Below are positions 8,835-17,345 of a DNA stretch of 64,000 bases, piece after piece. The notes under the pieces are model-generated. The model was not told the origin of the DNA, ran no database searches, and saw only the letters and a program-made list of their open reading frames with translations. Position 1 is the first letter of the stretch. Each line of letters starts with the position of its first letter. This DNA is from PWXP01 sp040772845 (lineage in GTDB: Bacteria > Planctomycetota > Planctomycetia > Pirellulales > Thermoguttaceae): the NCBI GenBank assembly GCA_040772845.1, contig JAXGXG010000001.1, positions 5,704,001-5,768,000 of the forward strand, written 5' to 3'. The translations under genes and the position numbers were made by a program.

Positions 8835-11038
8835 AGGAACAATATCCGATACAGGGTCTCGCCCCGAGCGGCTTCGGGAATCTCTACGGCAATGTTCGCC
8901 GAAAGGGTCCGGAATCCGTTGAAGGGGCTCCAATCCAGAATGGGCGTGTTGCCCGTGGCCATGAATACAATCATCGTTTCACCCACCGCCCGGCCGAATC
9001 CGATCATCACCGCGGCGAAAATGCCCGGGCTGGCCGAGGGAAGGATCACACGCGATACCGTTTGCCAGCGACTGGCGCCCAACGCCAACGACGATGCGGC
9101 CAGTTCGTGCGGAATGGCCGAGAGCGAGTCCTCCGACATCGAGAAGATGATCGGAATGACCGCATACCCGAGTCCGAATGCCACGGCCAGACTGTTCAGC
9201 GGATCGTACCGGTTTCCCGTACTGTCGAACAGCCACTGCTGGAAACTGCCATCGAACATCCATGCAGTCACGAAGGGCTCCAGCCAGACGGCCAGCGCCG
9301 CGCCAACGATGACGACCGGAATGAGTACGATGAACTCATAGCCGTTCTCCACCCGTTTGCCCCAGTCGTATTTTCGCAACCATTGCCAGGCGGTCATGAA
9401 AGCCACGAAGCATGCAGGCATGGTCAGGAAACTGACAAAGACGGCCACAATCCAGTCGTCCAGCAAAGGGGCAAGCCACAAGAGCACGAGAAAACCGACG
9501 ACCACCGAGGGGACCGCCGCCATGACCTCCACCATCGGCTTGATCACATTGCGGAAGGCCGGTGTGGTGAAGTAGCTGACGTACATCGCGCCGAACAGGG
9601 CAAGCGGCGTGGCGAACAGCATGGCGTACACGGTGGCTTTGAGCGTTCCGAAAATGATCGGAACGAGACTGAACTTCGGTTCGTCGGCGCCGCTCGATTG
9701 CCACAGGTACTTCGGTTCGTCGTGATTGTCGTACCACACCTTGCCGAAAAGCGTCTTCCAACTAACCTCAGGGTGCCCCGGCGAAACGTGCCATACGTAA
9801 AGCTGGGCTGTGGCATCCCCGCCGATAATCGCGTTGCCGCGTTCCGAGTAACCGACCCACGCCAATCGACTGCTCCCCCGCAGTGAAAGCAGGTGTTTCT
9901 CACTGGTAACGTAGTCCAGGTGGGCGCTGCCGTCTTCCGTCAGACTCAACAAGGTTTGATCGCGCTGGGACGGCCGGATGGCGATGACCGGGCTTGCGTA
10001 TTGACCGAGTTCGTGAATCCGGACTAAGCGGCGTTCTTCCTCGGTTCGAATTTCGGACCAGGTCGTCAAGCCCCCCTGCGAATCGCCCACCGCCAGCGAA
10101 ACATCGCCATAGACCATGGCCAGGGCGGTAATCGCACGCTCGTCTGGAAACGCAACAACGGCATCTTGGAAGACGATTCCTCCTTCATCATCGGTTTGAA
10201 CGACCAGAAGCCGGCCGTTGTCCGTACCGGCGTACAGCGTGTCGCCGGCCTGATTCAGAGTCATGGCCGTGATTTTGCCGGGGATGTTACGGTCGATCCA
10301 AAGGTACCTGGTCTCGGTTGTTGTACCGCCCAGGAGCCCTTGCGAGACGGTAACCTCGCGCGACAGCGAGATGCGGTTGTCGGCCATCAAACGGGCACAG
10401 GTCGTACCGTTTTCGCCGCTGCGCATGACCGCCATAGTTGCTTTGCCTTGCGGCACGGGGCCCACTTCGCCGCGGACCTTCAAACGATGCTCCAGGATCC
10501 GTTTGCCCCGCTGGTCGAACCGACCGGCAAGGATCGCCTCAACCAGCGATGCCGAACCGTCATCCCATAGAAGGGTGTATTTCGAGGCGTCACTGGCGTG
10601 GACGGCCGCGACGGTTGCATCTTTCCTTGCGTCTGGCGGTACGACCTGTTCGACGCCCAGGATACGCGAGTCGCCCAACTGCCCCCCGGGGGCACGCGCC
10701 TCCGGCGCGCCGGAATCGAGAAACTCCAGGAACATGACCGTGCCGTCGTCTCGTACCACGTAGCCGCTCATCGCATTCTCATGACGCCCTTCGCCGAGCA
10801 CGACCAAATCAACACCAACGGCCAGAATTGCGGCATCGGTTGCCGCCGGCGGGGCAGGAATGGCGATTCGAGCGTCCGAACTCGCGCCCGTGAACAGCGG
10901 AAGCGTTACCCATACGATCAGAAGCAGAATAAGGATCACGCTTGCAATTATCACGACACCGCCCAGAGTGATGACTGCGCGGGCAATCATGTCCCAGAAC
11001 TTCACTGCGGCGAGTCGTGTCCGATCGAGCGATGCCAT
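8741..11038 (-). CDS. pstC: Phosphate ABC transporter permease PstC, with large inserted domain
   Basis: The partner permease, 765 residues against about 320 in E. coli. The N-terminal membrane helix (about 20-50) is followed by some 390 residues resembling a beta-propeller (recurrent short repeats such as LYAGTDNGRLLVV, SLAVGDSQGGLTTW and IGGDATAQLYVWHV). The permease core then begins at FSLVPIIFGTLKATVYAML and includes the EAA-like loop SLSAIPHELAASSLALGASRW and GFGRAVGETMIVFMATG. It lies 136 nt after pstS; that gap contains a strong hairpin. Together with extended PstA it suggests a sizeable extracytoplasmic module on the transporter. The propeller assignment is by eye. Confidence 0.88.
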   Translation of the reverse strand: MASLDRTRLAAVKFWDMIARAVITLGGVVIIASVILILLLIVWVTLPLFTGASSDARIAIPAPPAATDAAILAVGVDLVVLGEGRHENAMSGYVVRDDGTVMFLEFLDSGAPEARAPGGQLGDSRILGVEQVVPPDARKDATVAAVHASDASKYTLLWDDGSASLVEAILAGRFDQRGKRILEHRLKVRGEVGPVPQGKATMAVMRSGENGTTCARLMADNRISLSREVTVSQGLLGGTTTETRYLWIDRNIPGKITAMTLNQAGDTLYAGTDNGRLLVVQTDDEGGIVFQDAVVAFPDERAITALAMVYGDVSLAVGDSQGGLTTWSEIRTEEERRLVRIHELGQYASPVIAIRPSQRDQTLLSLTEDGSAHLDYVTSEKHLLSLRGSSRLAWVGYSERGNAIIGGDATAQLYVWHVSPGHPEVSWKTLFGKVWYDNHDEPKYLWQSSGADEPKFSLVPIIFGTLKATVYAMLFATPLALFGAMYVSYFTTPAFRNVIKPMVEVMAAVPSVVVGFLVLLWLAPLLDDWIVAVFVSFLTMPACFVAFMTAWQWLRKYDWGKRVENGYEFIVLIPVVIVGAALAVWLEPFVTAWMFDGSFQQWLFDSTGNRYDPLNSLAVAFGLGYAVIPIIFSMSEDSLSAIPHELAASSLALGASRWQTVSRVILPSASPGIFAAVMIGFGRAVGETMIVFMATGNTPILDWSPFNGFRTLSANIAVEIPEAARGETLYRILFLCAVILFGLTFLLNTVAETVRQRLRRKYGRY

Positions 11039-11094
11039 ACGAAAATCATGGAGACTATGGAGGATGTGGTTGAAATGGAAACAGCGCTGATAGG

Positions 11095-11130
11095 GCCCTG
11101 CCCACCGGAGACTCGCTTGGTGGGCAGGGC
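11095..11130. promoter_or_regulatory. Perfect 12-bp inverted repeat between pstS and pstC
   Basis: GCCCTGCCCACC (11095-11106) pairs with GGTGGGCAGGGC (11119-11130) over a 12-nt loop. It is not followed by a T-run on either strand, so it is unlikely to be a full terminator. In the pstS-pstC transcript it could stabilise the upstream pstS message or attenuate read-through, as seen for other binding-protein genes; this is inference. Confidence 0.5.
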
Positions 11131-11174
11131 AACACGGGCTACGCCTGCACGGTACGCCTCCGCTGCTGCGAGGC

Positions 11175-12143
11175 CTATTTCAACTTGGCCAGCTCCTGCT
11201 CGACCGCACTGGCCGGCAGCGGGCCGTAACCATCCTTAATGACGACTTGCTGCCCTTGCTTGGACAGCACGAACTTGATGAACTCTTGCACGTGCAGAGG
11301 GGCAGGCTCGTTCGGGTTCTTCACAATATAGATCATCAGGGTGCGACCGAGCGGATACTTCCCACTCAGGGCGTTCTCAAACGTGGGTTGCGCCAAAGGC
11401 TCCTCGTGCGACTTGCTTAGCGCGATAGCGCGAACGTCGGACGTCTTGTAGCCAATGCCCGAGTATCCGATGCCCGCCCGATCGCTGGCAACGCCATTGA
11501 CCACAGCGGCAGAACCCGGCTGTTCCTTGACGGTATCTTTGAAGTCGCCCTTCAGTAGGGCCTTTTCCTTGAAGAACGCATAGGTGCCGCTGACGGAATT
11601 ACGTCCGTAGAGGCTGATCGGCAGGTTGTCCCACCGGCCGGTCAGTCCTACCTGCCCCCATGTGGCAACGCTCTTGAATCCGCTGTTTTGGGTCTGCGAG
11701 AAGATGCAGTCCACCTGCGGAATGGTGAGGCCCTTGATGGGGTTGTCCTTGTGGACGTATACGGCGACGCAATCGACGGCTACGTTCAGCAAAGTGGGCT
11801 GGAAGCCGTATTTCTTCTCGAACCCGTCGGTTTCGCTGTCCTTCATCTTTCGCGACATGGGCCCGAACTGGGCGGTCCCTTCAATCAGGGCCGGAGGCGC
11901 CGTGCCCGATCCTTCGCCTTTGATCGAGTACGTAACGTTCGGATAGATCTTCTTGAACTCCTCAAGCCACATGGTCATCAGGTTATTCAGCGTATCGGAC
12001 CCGATACTGCTGAGGTTTCCCGAAACGCCAGCGACCGGCTCATAGGGTTTCACTGCGGAATCGACCGTGACTTCCTCGGCGAAAGCGGTAGAAGCCAGGG
12101 CCAGGAAGGCAAAGGCACATGTCCATTGAGCAAGACTCTTCAT
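11175..12143 (-). CDS. pstS: Phosphate-binding protein PstS
   Basis: The 322-residue periplasmic phosphate-binding protein of the Pst importer. A signal peptide (1-22, cleavage after STAFA) is followed by the typical phosphate-site segments SSIGSDTLNNLM, GSGTAPPALIEGTAQFGPMSR and the GRNSVSGTYAFF loop, and ends with DGYGPLPASAV. The ATG is preceded by TAGGAG. There is no lipobox, so it should be a soluble periplasmic protein. It is the first gene of the cluster and the one most likely to carry the PhoB-controlled promoter. Confidence 0.93.
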   Translation of the reverse strand: MKSLAQWTCAFAFLALASTAFAEEVTVDSAVKPYEPVAGVSGNLSSIGSDTLNNLMTMWLEEFKKIYPNVTYSIKGEGSGTAPPALIEGTAQFGPMSRKMKDSETDGFEKKYGFQPTLLNVAVDCVAVYVHKDNPIKGLTIPQVDCIFSQTQNSGFKSVATWGQVGLTGRWDNLPISLYGRNSVSGTYAFFKEKALLKGDFKDTVKEQPGSAAVVNGVASDRAGIGYSGIGYKTSDVRAIALSKSHEEPLAQPTFENALSGKYPLGRTLMIYIVKNPNEPAPLHVQEFIKFVLSKQGQQVVIKDGYGPLPASAVEQELAKLK

Positions 12144-12578
12144 TCGATATCTCCTATAGGCGGATTGCTATCGAGTTGGGCGGACGACATGCGTGAAATG
12201 ATAACGCTCGCGTGTTAGAGTAGTTCGCAGGAATTGTTAGCGTTGTGTAAGAAATGGGCGGTCAAGGCAGGTTTCCCGGTACTTGTCTGTGGCGTATCCT
12301 ATCCACTTTGCCGCTTTGAGATCCCGTTTTTCTCGCCGCTCGACGCCATTCGCCAATTCCGAACACCCGGGACCCCCGCAAGCGGGGGTAAGGTTGGGGC
12401 GCATAGCAATGCGGCAGGGGTACCTGCTTTCGGGGAATCACGGAAATTGGGCGCTCTCGTTGGGTTTTTTACTTCCCTTTTCGGCTTGGCCTGGTTAAGC
12501 TGTAAGGCAGGGGTGCTTTCGGCGCGCTGCGCACTCGCCCCCGAACCGTTTGGAACAAGCGAGCGGAGGATTTCGATT
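12144..12578. other. Divergent intergenic region between pstS and the glycine-rich protein
   Basis: About 435 bases. It should hold the promoters for both directions. A perfect hairpin ACCCCCGC-AA-GCGGGGGT lies at 12373-12390. The plus-strand frame is open through part of this region, but the first start with a good ribosome-binding site is at 12579. Confidence 0.5.
12213..12240 (-). promoter_or_regulatory. Candidate Pho-box-like repeat upstream of pstS
   Basis: On the minus strand CTAACA occurs twice exactly 22 bp apart (12235-12240 and 12213-12218), with a weaker GCGAAC in between. PhoB/PhoP sites are built from short direct repeats with an 11-bp period, and the place (about 70-100 bp before the pstS start) fits. 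The match to any one published consensus is loose, so this is only a candidate. Confidence 0.3.
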
Positions 12579-13385
12579 ATGGCAGTTTCCATGCGCATCT
12601 TTCTTTCTATGCTGACCGTTGCCGCGGTATCGGTCGGGACATCCGTCCTGGCGGCGACTCCGGCCGGTGCACTGGCGAAATCGGGCGAGTTCAATGACCA
12701 GCACAAGTCGGTGGAGATGTTCCAGGCGATCGAGCAGGGGCAGATCGACGTGAAGGTCATTCCCAAAGACTCGAGCGAGTGTAACGTTCTGATCGAGAAC
12801 AAGACCGACCAGCCTTTGAATGTCCAACTGCCGGCTGCATTCGGCGGCGTGCCTGTCCTGGCGCAGTTCGGTGGAGGCGCGGGCGGCATGGGCGGCGGCC
12901 TTGGCGGCGGTGGCGGCAGCTCCACCCAGTCGTTCGGCGGCGGCATGGGCGGCATGGGCGGCGGCGGTATGATGGGCGGCGGAGGCGGCTTCTTCAATGT
13001 CGCGCCGGAGAAGGTCGGCCAGTTCAAGGTCCCTACCGTGTGTCTCGAACACGGCAAAAAGGAACCGCGGGCGGCCATCCCCTACGAAATCCGCCCCATC
13101 GAGCAGGTGACCGATAAGCCGGCCGTCCACGCGTTGTGCGCCATGCTGGGAACCGGGCAGGTGAACCAGCGGGCCGCCCAGGTGGCCGCCTGGAACCTCA
13201 ACTGCAATATGAGTTGGCAGGAACTGGCGGCCAAGCGGCTGCGGTTTGCAAACGGGACCAGCCGTCCCTACTTCCTGCCCACCGAGCTTCGGGCCGGCGT
13301 CCAGCTTGCCGCAATGGCCGTCCAAAAGGCGGAACAGAAACCGGCCGTTTCGCCCGGCGAGCAGCAGGCGGCGAGCGCCAACTAA
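12579..13385 (+). CDS. Secreted glycine-rich protein of unknown function
   Basis: A 268-residue exported protein: N-terminal signal peptide (about 1-27, ending VLAA), a mixed domain (EMFQAIEQGQIDVKVIPKD, then CNVLIENKTDQPLNV), a glycine-rich low-complexity stretch with GGMGGG-type repeats (about 108-145), and a C-terminal helical domain (HALCAMLGTGQVNQRAAQVAAW, MSWQELAAKRL) with two or three cysteines. The start is set by GCGGAGGA eight nt before the ATG; the open frame upstream has no such site. I recall similar proteins from planctomycetes, all without assigned function. It reads divergently from pstS and ends before a strong terminator. Confidence 0.8.
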   Translation: MAVSMRIFLSMLTVAAVSVGTSVLAATPAGALAKSGEFNDQHKSVEMFQAIEQGQIDVKVIPKDSSECNVLIENKTDQPLNVQLPAAFGGVPVLAQFGGGAGGMGGGLGGGGGSSTQSFGGGMGGMGGGGMMGGGGGFFNVAPEKVGQFKVPTVCLEHGKKEPRAAIPYEIRPIEQVTDKPAVHALCAMLGTGQVNQRAAQVAAWNLNCNMSWQELAAKRLRFANGTSRPYFLPTELRAGVQLAAMAVQKAEQKPAVSPGEQQAASAN

Positions 13386-13446
13386 GCAAGGCGTCAGCGC
13401 CGAGCGGACAATACAAACGTGCGTCCGTGGTGAAGAATCGACAAAT

Positions 13447-13470
13447 GAAGGGGCGAAATTTCGCCCCTTC
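13447..13470 (+). terminator. Rho-independent terminator
   Basis: A perfect 24-bp palindrome (arms GAAGGGGCGAAA and TTTCGCCCCTTC) followed by GTTTCTTTCTT. It sits 62 bp after the stop of the glycine-rich protein gene and is the clearest intrinsic terminator in the window. Confidence 0.85.
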
Positions 13471-13633
13471 GTTTCTTTCTTGATTGGTCACCCGCGACGG
13501 CCGCCGCCAAGACTGCCGCCGTCTCACGCTTCACAAATGGTGTAGCCGTTCACGGGTCGGCGGCACGGTGCGGAGCGAGAATGGATTGAGAGCATTGCCA
13601 ATAGCCAACTGACCACGGCTCCAGGCCGGGCAA

Positions 13634-15483
13634 GCGGTCTGTTGATTTGGTGCAGTGCTAGCAAGCTAGAAATTGGTGATTTCGGTTCGACGGTCTGGTA
13701 TTGCGTTCTGCCCGTGGAGCATCGCAAGCTTTGCGATGAGTGCAACCCAATACCTTGCGATCCCATGTTCCGCTATGGTCATTGCTTGTTCTTGCGCAAT
13801 CTTCCTCTCTTTCTGTGTTTTACACTTGGGCCGCACATTTGGCCGTTTCAGCGCGCAGTGTCCCTATATGACGTGACATCTTTATCAAATTGAACGCGGT
13901 TACCGCCCAGAGCCATTCGGTCTTCACTTTCTCCAGCCCCCGTAGCAAGAACTGCCGAAGGCCCATGATCGATTTGAGAATGCCAAAGGTCGTTTCGGCA
14001 ATCCACTGACGTTGCTTGTAGATCGCTTTCGCGGAAGCACTACTCATCCGAGCCGCAGTCCGCTCTCGCACTTCCTCATATTCGTCTCGCCTGACGGTGC
14101 GGCCATGCTTCGTCTGGGGACTCAAACATGCGTCTGCCAGGGGGCAGCCCTCGCAATTCCTGCATTGGTATACCCGGATGGCAACCGGCTTCCCACATCG
14201 CTGTTCTCGATCGGTCCTGAAAAAACAAAGCACATTGCCCATAGGACAATAGTATTGGTCTTCCTCGGGAACATAGACGAAGCACGTCTTGGCAAGCTTG
14301 CCTGCGTTGTTCCGCTCAAGGTTGTCCCACTCCGACTCCGGAATCGGCTGTCGGGGATCGTCTCGCTTGACCGGGCTACCCTCCGCAGGCTGTTGCGACT
14401 CGATCGGAGCATAGAATTCCACCCCCCGCTGCTCCATTTCCACGATGATTGGAGCGGCGTTGTTGCCCGCGTCGGTCAGGAACTTTTCCGGTTTCTGCCC
14501 GAAAACCTCTTCGATCCGGTCGACCGAAGCCGGGATGGCCGCGCCCTCGTTCACCGAAGGCAATACGTCCGCATCTATGATGAAACCTGCCTTACCGTCC
14601 GTCGTGGCGACAGGCGTATAGTTGGGGGCGTACCCTCCTTCCTTGTTGGGCATAACGTGAGAATCCGAGTCGGTGATCGGTACCTGGGCCGGATTCTTCT
14701 TCGGGTCGATACCCTGCTGCCGCCGGGCTTCGTCTGCCGCTTTGGCTTGCTCCAATGCTTTGCGGATTTGTTCCCGTCGATGGTTTACATCGGCCAACTC
14801 TTCCGGGAGTTTTGTAGGCGAACCCTCGGTGGCCTGCTCGCCGTCGACGGTTTGCATCTGCGCTACCAAATACTCAAACAATTCATCCAAAGCCTCCAGC
14901 TTGGCCTCCAAGGTCTTTGCCGTACGCGTACGGAATCGGCTGTTGTTGGCCTTGACTCGGGTGCCATCAAACGCGACCACCCCCAAACTGATCAGCCCCA
15001 GGCCCATGGCCATGCGAGCGATTTGCCGAAACAAGTCCTTCAATTCGTCATGGAATCGGGTGCGGAACTTGCTGAATGTCGTATGATCGATCACGCGGCC
15101 TTCGACCAGCCACATGAAGTCGAATCGATAGCGGCAAGCCTCTTCCAGCTTTCGGCTGCTGCGGATTCCCCGATATAATCCATAGAGGATTGCACTGGCG
15201 ATATACCGTGGATGAATTGGTGGCTGGCCACGTTTCCGTTCATACGCAGCTTCCCATTTCGACCAATCCATACCGGACAGCACCTCGTCGACGAACCGAA
15301 CCGGATCATCGGGAGCAATCATTGCGTCCAAAGTGGGGTAAAAGACGTGCGTTCTCTGCCGATCGTGGGTTACTTCCGCCCAGTACTCTGACGTGGCCAT
15401 CGGTTATTCCTCCCATAGAGAGAAGGAAATATCCATCCCATATTAACTATATGCCCGCTTACCCAGAAAAATCAACAGACCGC
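13634..15483. mobile_element. IS1182-family insertion sequence, about 1.85 kb
   Basis: The transposase gene is bracketed by 15-bp perfect inverted repeats: GCGGTCTGTTGATTT at 13634-13648 and its reverse complement at 15469-15483. The implied length of 1,850 bp fits the IS1182 family. No unambiguous target-site duplication is visible next to the repeats. Confidence 0.8.
13820..15400 (-). CDS. IS1182-family transposase
   Basis: A complete 526-residue DDE transposase. The N-terminal DUF772-type domain (YPTLDAMIAPDDPVRFVDEVL..., IHPRYIASAILYGLYRGIRSSRKLEEACRY) is followed by the catalytic DDE part: first D in VVAFDGTRVKANNSR, second in FLTDAGNNAAP, and the glutamate in RQWIAETTFGILKSIMG. A zinc-binding-like cluster (YQCRNCEGCPLADAC) lies before the last motif, as is usual in the family. 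No stops or frameshifts are seen, so the element may still be mobile. Confidence 0.9.
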   Translation of the reverse strand: MATSEYWAEVTHDRQRTHVFYPTLDAMIAPDDPVRFVDEVLSGMDWSKWEAAYERKRGQPPIHPRYIASAILYGLYRGIRSSRKLEEACRYRFDFMWLVEGRVIDHTTFSKFRTRFHDELKDLFRQIARMAMGLGLISLGVVAFDGTRVKANNSRFRTRTAKTLEAKLEALDELFEYLVAQMQTVDGEQATEGSPTKLPEELADVNHRREQIRKALEQAKAADEARRQQGIDPKKNPAQVPITDSDSHVMPNKEGGYAPNYTPVATTDGKAGFIIDADVLPSVNEGAAIPASVDRIEEVFGQKPEKFLTDAGNNAAPIIVEMEQRGVEFYAPIESQQPAEGSPVKRDDPRQPIPESEWDNLERNNAGKLAKTCFVYVPEEDQYYCPMGNVLCFFRTDREQRCGKPVAIRVYQCRNCEGCPLADACLSPQTKHGRTVRRDEYEEVRERTAARMSSASAKAIYKQRQWIAETTFGILKSIMGLRQFLLRGLEKVKTEWLWAVTAFNLIKMSRHIGTLRAETAKCAAQV

Positions 15484-15559
15484 AAGCCGGCCGGTGGCCT
15501 TTTTTCAACCGTGCAAGTCGGTCCCTGTACCCCCCGGGCGAGCCGGAGAATCGGTCCGG

Positions 15560-15588
15560 TTGTGGCGAGATGCGAGATGTGGTATACT
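15560..15588 (+). promoter_or_regulatory. Sigma-70-type promoter for the DUF4160/DUF2442 pair
   Basis: TTGTGG (15560-15565), 17-bp spacer and TATACT (15583-15588), about 50 bp before the DUF4160 start codon. Confidence 0.55.
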
Positions 15589-15638
15589 CAAGGTGATGGA
15601 TGTCCTGATAGCCCACGGCCACGATCATGGAAACGGGC

Positions 15639-15908
15639 ATGCCTGAATTGAGCCGATTCTTCGGGGTTATCATCCGCATGTATGCCGAGGTCGGTGGACC
15701 ACATCATTTACCCCATTTTCATGCATACTGCCAGGACGATGTGGCCGTGGTGGGGTTGGATCCCGTAGAACTGATAGCGGGCAGTCTACCGCGAAGGCAA
15801 CGGCGGTTCGTCGAGGCCTGGGCTGAACTGCACCAAGACGAACTGATCGAGGATTGGCAGCGTTTGCAGGTGGGCCAGCCACCGCTTCCGATCGCACCCT
15901 TGGAGTAA
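15639..15908 (+). CDS. DUF4160 family protein
   Basis: An 89-residue protein with the family hallmark start MPELSRFFGVIIRMYAE followed by HHLPHFHAYCQDD, and a helical tail with SLPRRQRRFVEAWAELHQDEL. The start is taken at the second in-frame ATG (15639), which matches the family's normal N-terminus; an earlier ATG at 15627 adds four residues. It is followed six nt later by a DUF2442 gene. DUF4160/DUF2442 pairs are common, small and mobile and are often listed as possible toxin-antitoxin-like modules, but no activity has been shown to my knowledge. Confidence 0.85.
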   Translation: MPELSRFFGVIIRMYAEVGGPHHLPHFHAYCQDDVAVVGLDPVELIAGSLPRRQRRFVEAWAELHQDELIEDWQRLQVGQPPLPIAPLE

Positions 15909-15914
15909 TGACGC

Positions 15915-16211
15915 ATGCGACACCCAATATACCGCGTTTGCTCGTTCCAGATTGTTGCGCCATGGATACTTCGCGTGGCGTTCGATGATGGTAGCGAGCA
16001 GGTCATCGACTTTCGTCCAGTGCTCGCCGGCCAGTTGTTTGGCCCCCTGCGCGACGCATCGGTCTTTGAGCAGGTGTCGCTCGATCCGGAGGTCCATACG
16101 CTGGTTTGGCCCAACGGGGCGGACTTCGACCCTGCAACCTTGCACGATTGGCCCGAATGTGTCGACTCGCTGGCCGCACGCGCACGGGAATGGGAGTCCC
16201 AAGCGGTTTGA
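15915..16211 (+). CDS. DUF2442 family protein
   Basis: A 98-residue protein with the DUF2442 pattern: a first strand pair, then LRVAFDDGSEQVIDFRPVL, a GPLRDASVFEQVSLDPEVHTLVWPNGADFDPATLHDW segment. The family resembles small DNA-binding or antitoxin-like proteins. It is coupled to the DUF4160 gene just upstream and the two probably form one transcript from the promoter at 15560. The pair lies directly beside the IS1182 element, which fits a mobile or accessory origin. Confidence 0.85.
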   Translation: MRHPIYRVCSFQIVAPWILRVAFDDGSEQVIDFRPVLAGQLFGPLRDASVFEQVSLDPEVHTLVWPNGADFDPATLHDWPECVDSLAARAREWESQAV

Positions 16212-16325
16212 CATTTGCCGGCGATGGAAACACACCCGAAGACTTCCTACGATTGGAGGTCATCTTCGGCGACAACAAGCACCGCAATCATGGGCTGGAA
16301 GCCTGGTCTCGAATGGCCTCTGGCT

Positions 16326-17345
16326 TCAGACCGCGGAAATCGTTGGTTTGAGGACGCGGCAGCCGATATCGCCCAACGTCGCCTTCAGACGGACATACGA
16401 GGCCTCGTCCGGATACGTGCCGATAATGGCCCCGCCGCTGCCGGCGAACTTGGCGCTCGCGCCACACTCGCGAGCGCGGTCGATCATCTGAACCTGGCCG
16501 GCAGGCAAGGGGCAGATCGAGCGGCGCAGGTCGAAGTTCCGGTCGATCAACTGCGTAAGAAGGGCATGGTTGCCTTCGAGTACCGCATCCCGAGCCTCTG
16601 TGGCTAATGCTGCGAACGCCTGCATGGCCTCGACCACGGCCGGCTCGCCCTGGTTGAACCGGGCGCGAAGGTTGCCGTGGACGATTTCCGTCGGTTCACT
16701 GACGTTCGCGTCGTAGGCAAGGTACAGCGGTGGCAACAGTGCCGGGTCCAACGGCTCGTACACACCGCACGCCAGGCCGTCAATCTCCGCCATGCGATCC
16801 CAAGCGAAGTCCATGTACACCAGGCCTTCGTACACCTGGATGACCCGATCCTGCAGTCCGGCGGCGATTCCCAGCTCGTCATGCTCGACGGAGAGCACCA
16901 GCGACGGCTGTACCGGCTTAGGAATGTCAACGCCGTAGAACTCCATAAGACATCGCAACGTGGCCACGATAATAGCGCTGGAGCCGGCCAGCCCCACCTG
17001 CCGCGGGATGTTGCTCTGGTATCGCACCGAGAAATTGCGGTCGTGAAGCGGCAGGCCATGGCTGTGGCAGTACTCGACGAATCGCTTGATGGTGGCCTTG
17101 ACCAGGCGAATACCGCCGTAATAGCCATGCAATCGGACGTCCTGCACCAGTTCGTCGACGCTGTCGAACCGGCTCTGATCGTTGTGGCTCCAGACCACCT
17201 CGACCTGATCCCATTCGTAAAGCGTCACCTCCGCGTGAAAGTTGCGGATGACCAGCGACAGTGTCTTGCCGTGGTAGCCGTCCGATGGGTTGCCCATCAG
17301 CCCGGCCCGCGCGAATGCTTGTTTGCGGATCAACAACATGGGCAT
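16326..17345 (-). CDS. GHMP kinase, glucuronokinase-like
   Basis: A 339-residue small-molecule kinase. N-terminal ARAGLMGNPSDGYHGK (about 13-27) and the ATP-binding PRQVGLAGSSAIIVATL motif (about 114-130) place it in the GHMP superfamily; the C-terminal KFAGSGGAIIGTY completes the fold. The N-terminal motif and its companion galU recall plant-type glucuronokinase, which makes glucuronate 1-phosphate, but a different sugar 1-kinase is possible. Its ATG overlaps the galU stop (TAATG), so the two are co-translated. Kinase and uridylyltransferase together would turn a free sugar into a UDP-sugar. Confidence 0.8.
   Translation of the reverse strand: MPMLLIRKQAFARAGLMGNPSDGYHGKTLSLVIRNFHAEVTLYEWDQVEVVWSHNDQSRFDSVDELVQDVRLHGYYGGIRLVKATIKRFVEYCHSHGLPLHDRNFSVRYQSNIPRQVGLAGSSAIIVATLRCLMEFYGVDIPKPVQPSLVLSVEHDELGIAAGLQDRVIQVYEGLVYMDFAWDRMAEIDGLACGVYEPLDPALLPPLYLAYDANVSEPTEIVHGNLRARFNQGEPAVVEAMQAFAALATEARDAVLEGNHALLTQLIDRNFDLRRSICPLPAGQVQMIDRARECGASAKFAGSGGAIIGTYPDEASYVRLKATLGDIGCRVLKPTISAV

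Noticed and set aside
13634..15483. Target-site duplication of the IS1182 element
   Set aside because: Bases next to the inverted repeats (GCAA and AAGC) do not form a convincing direct repeat.
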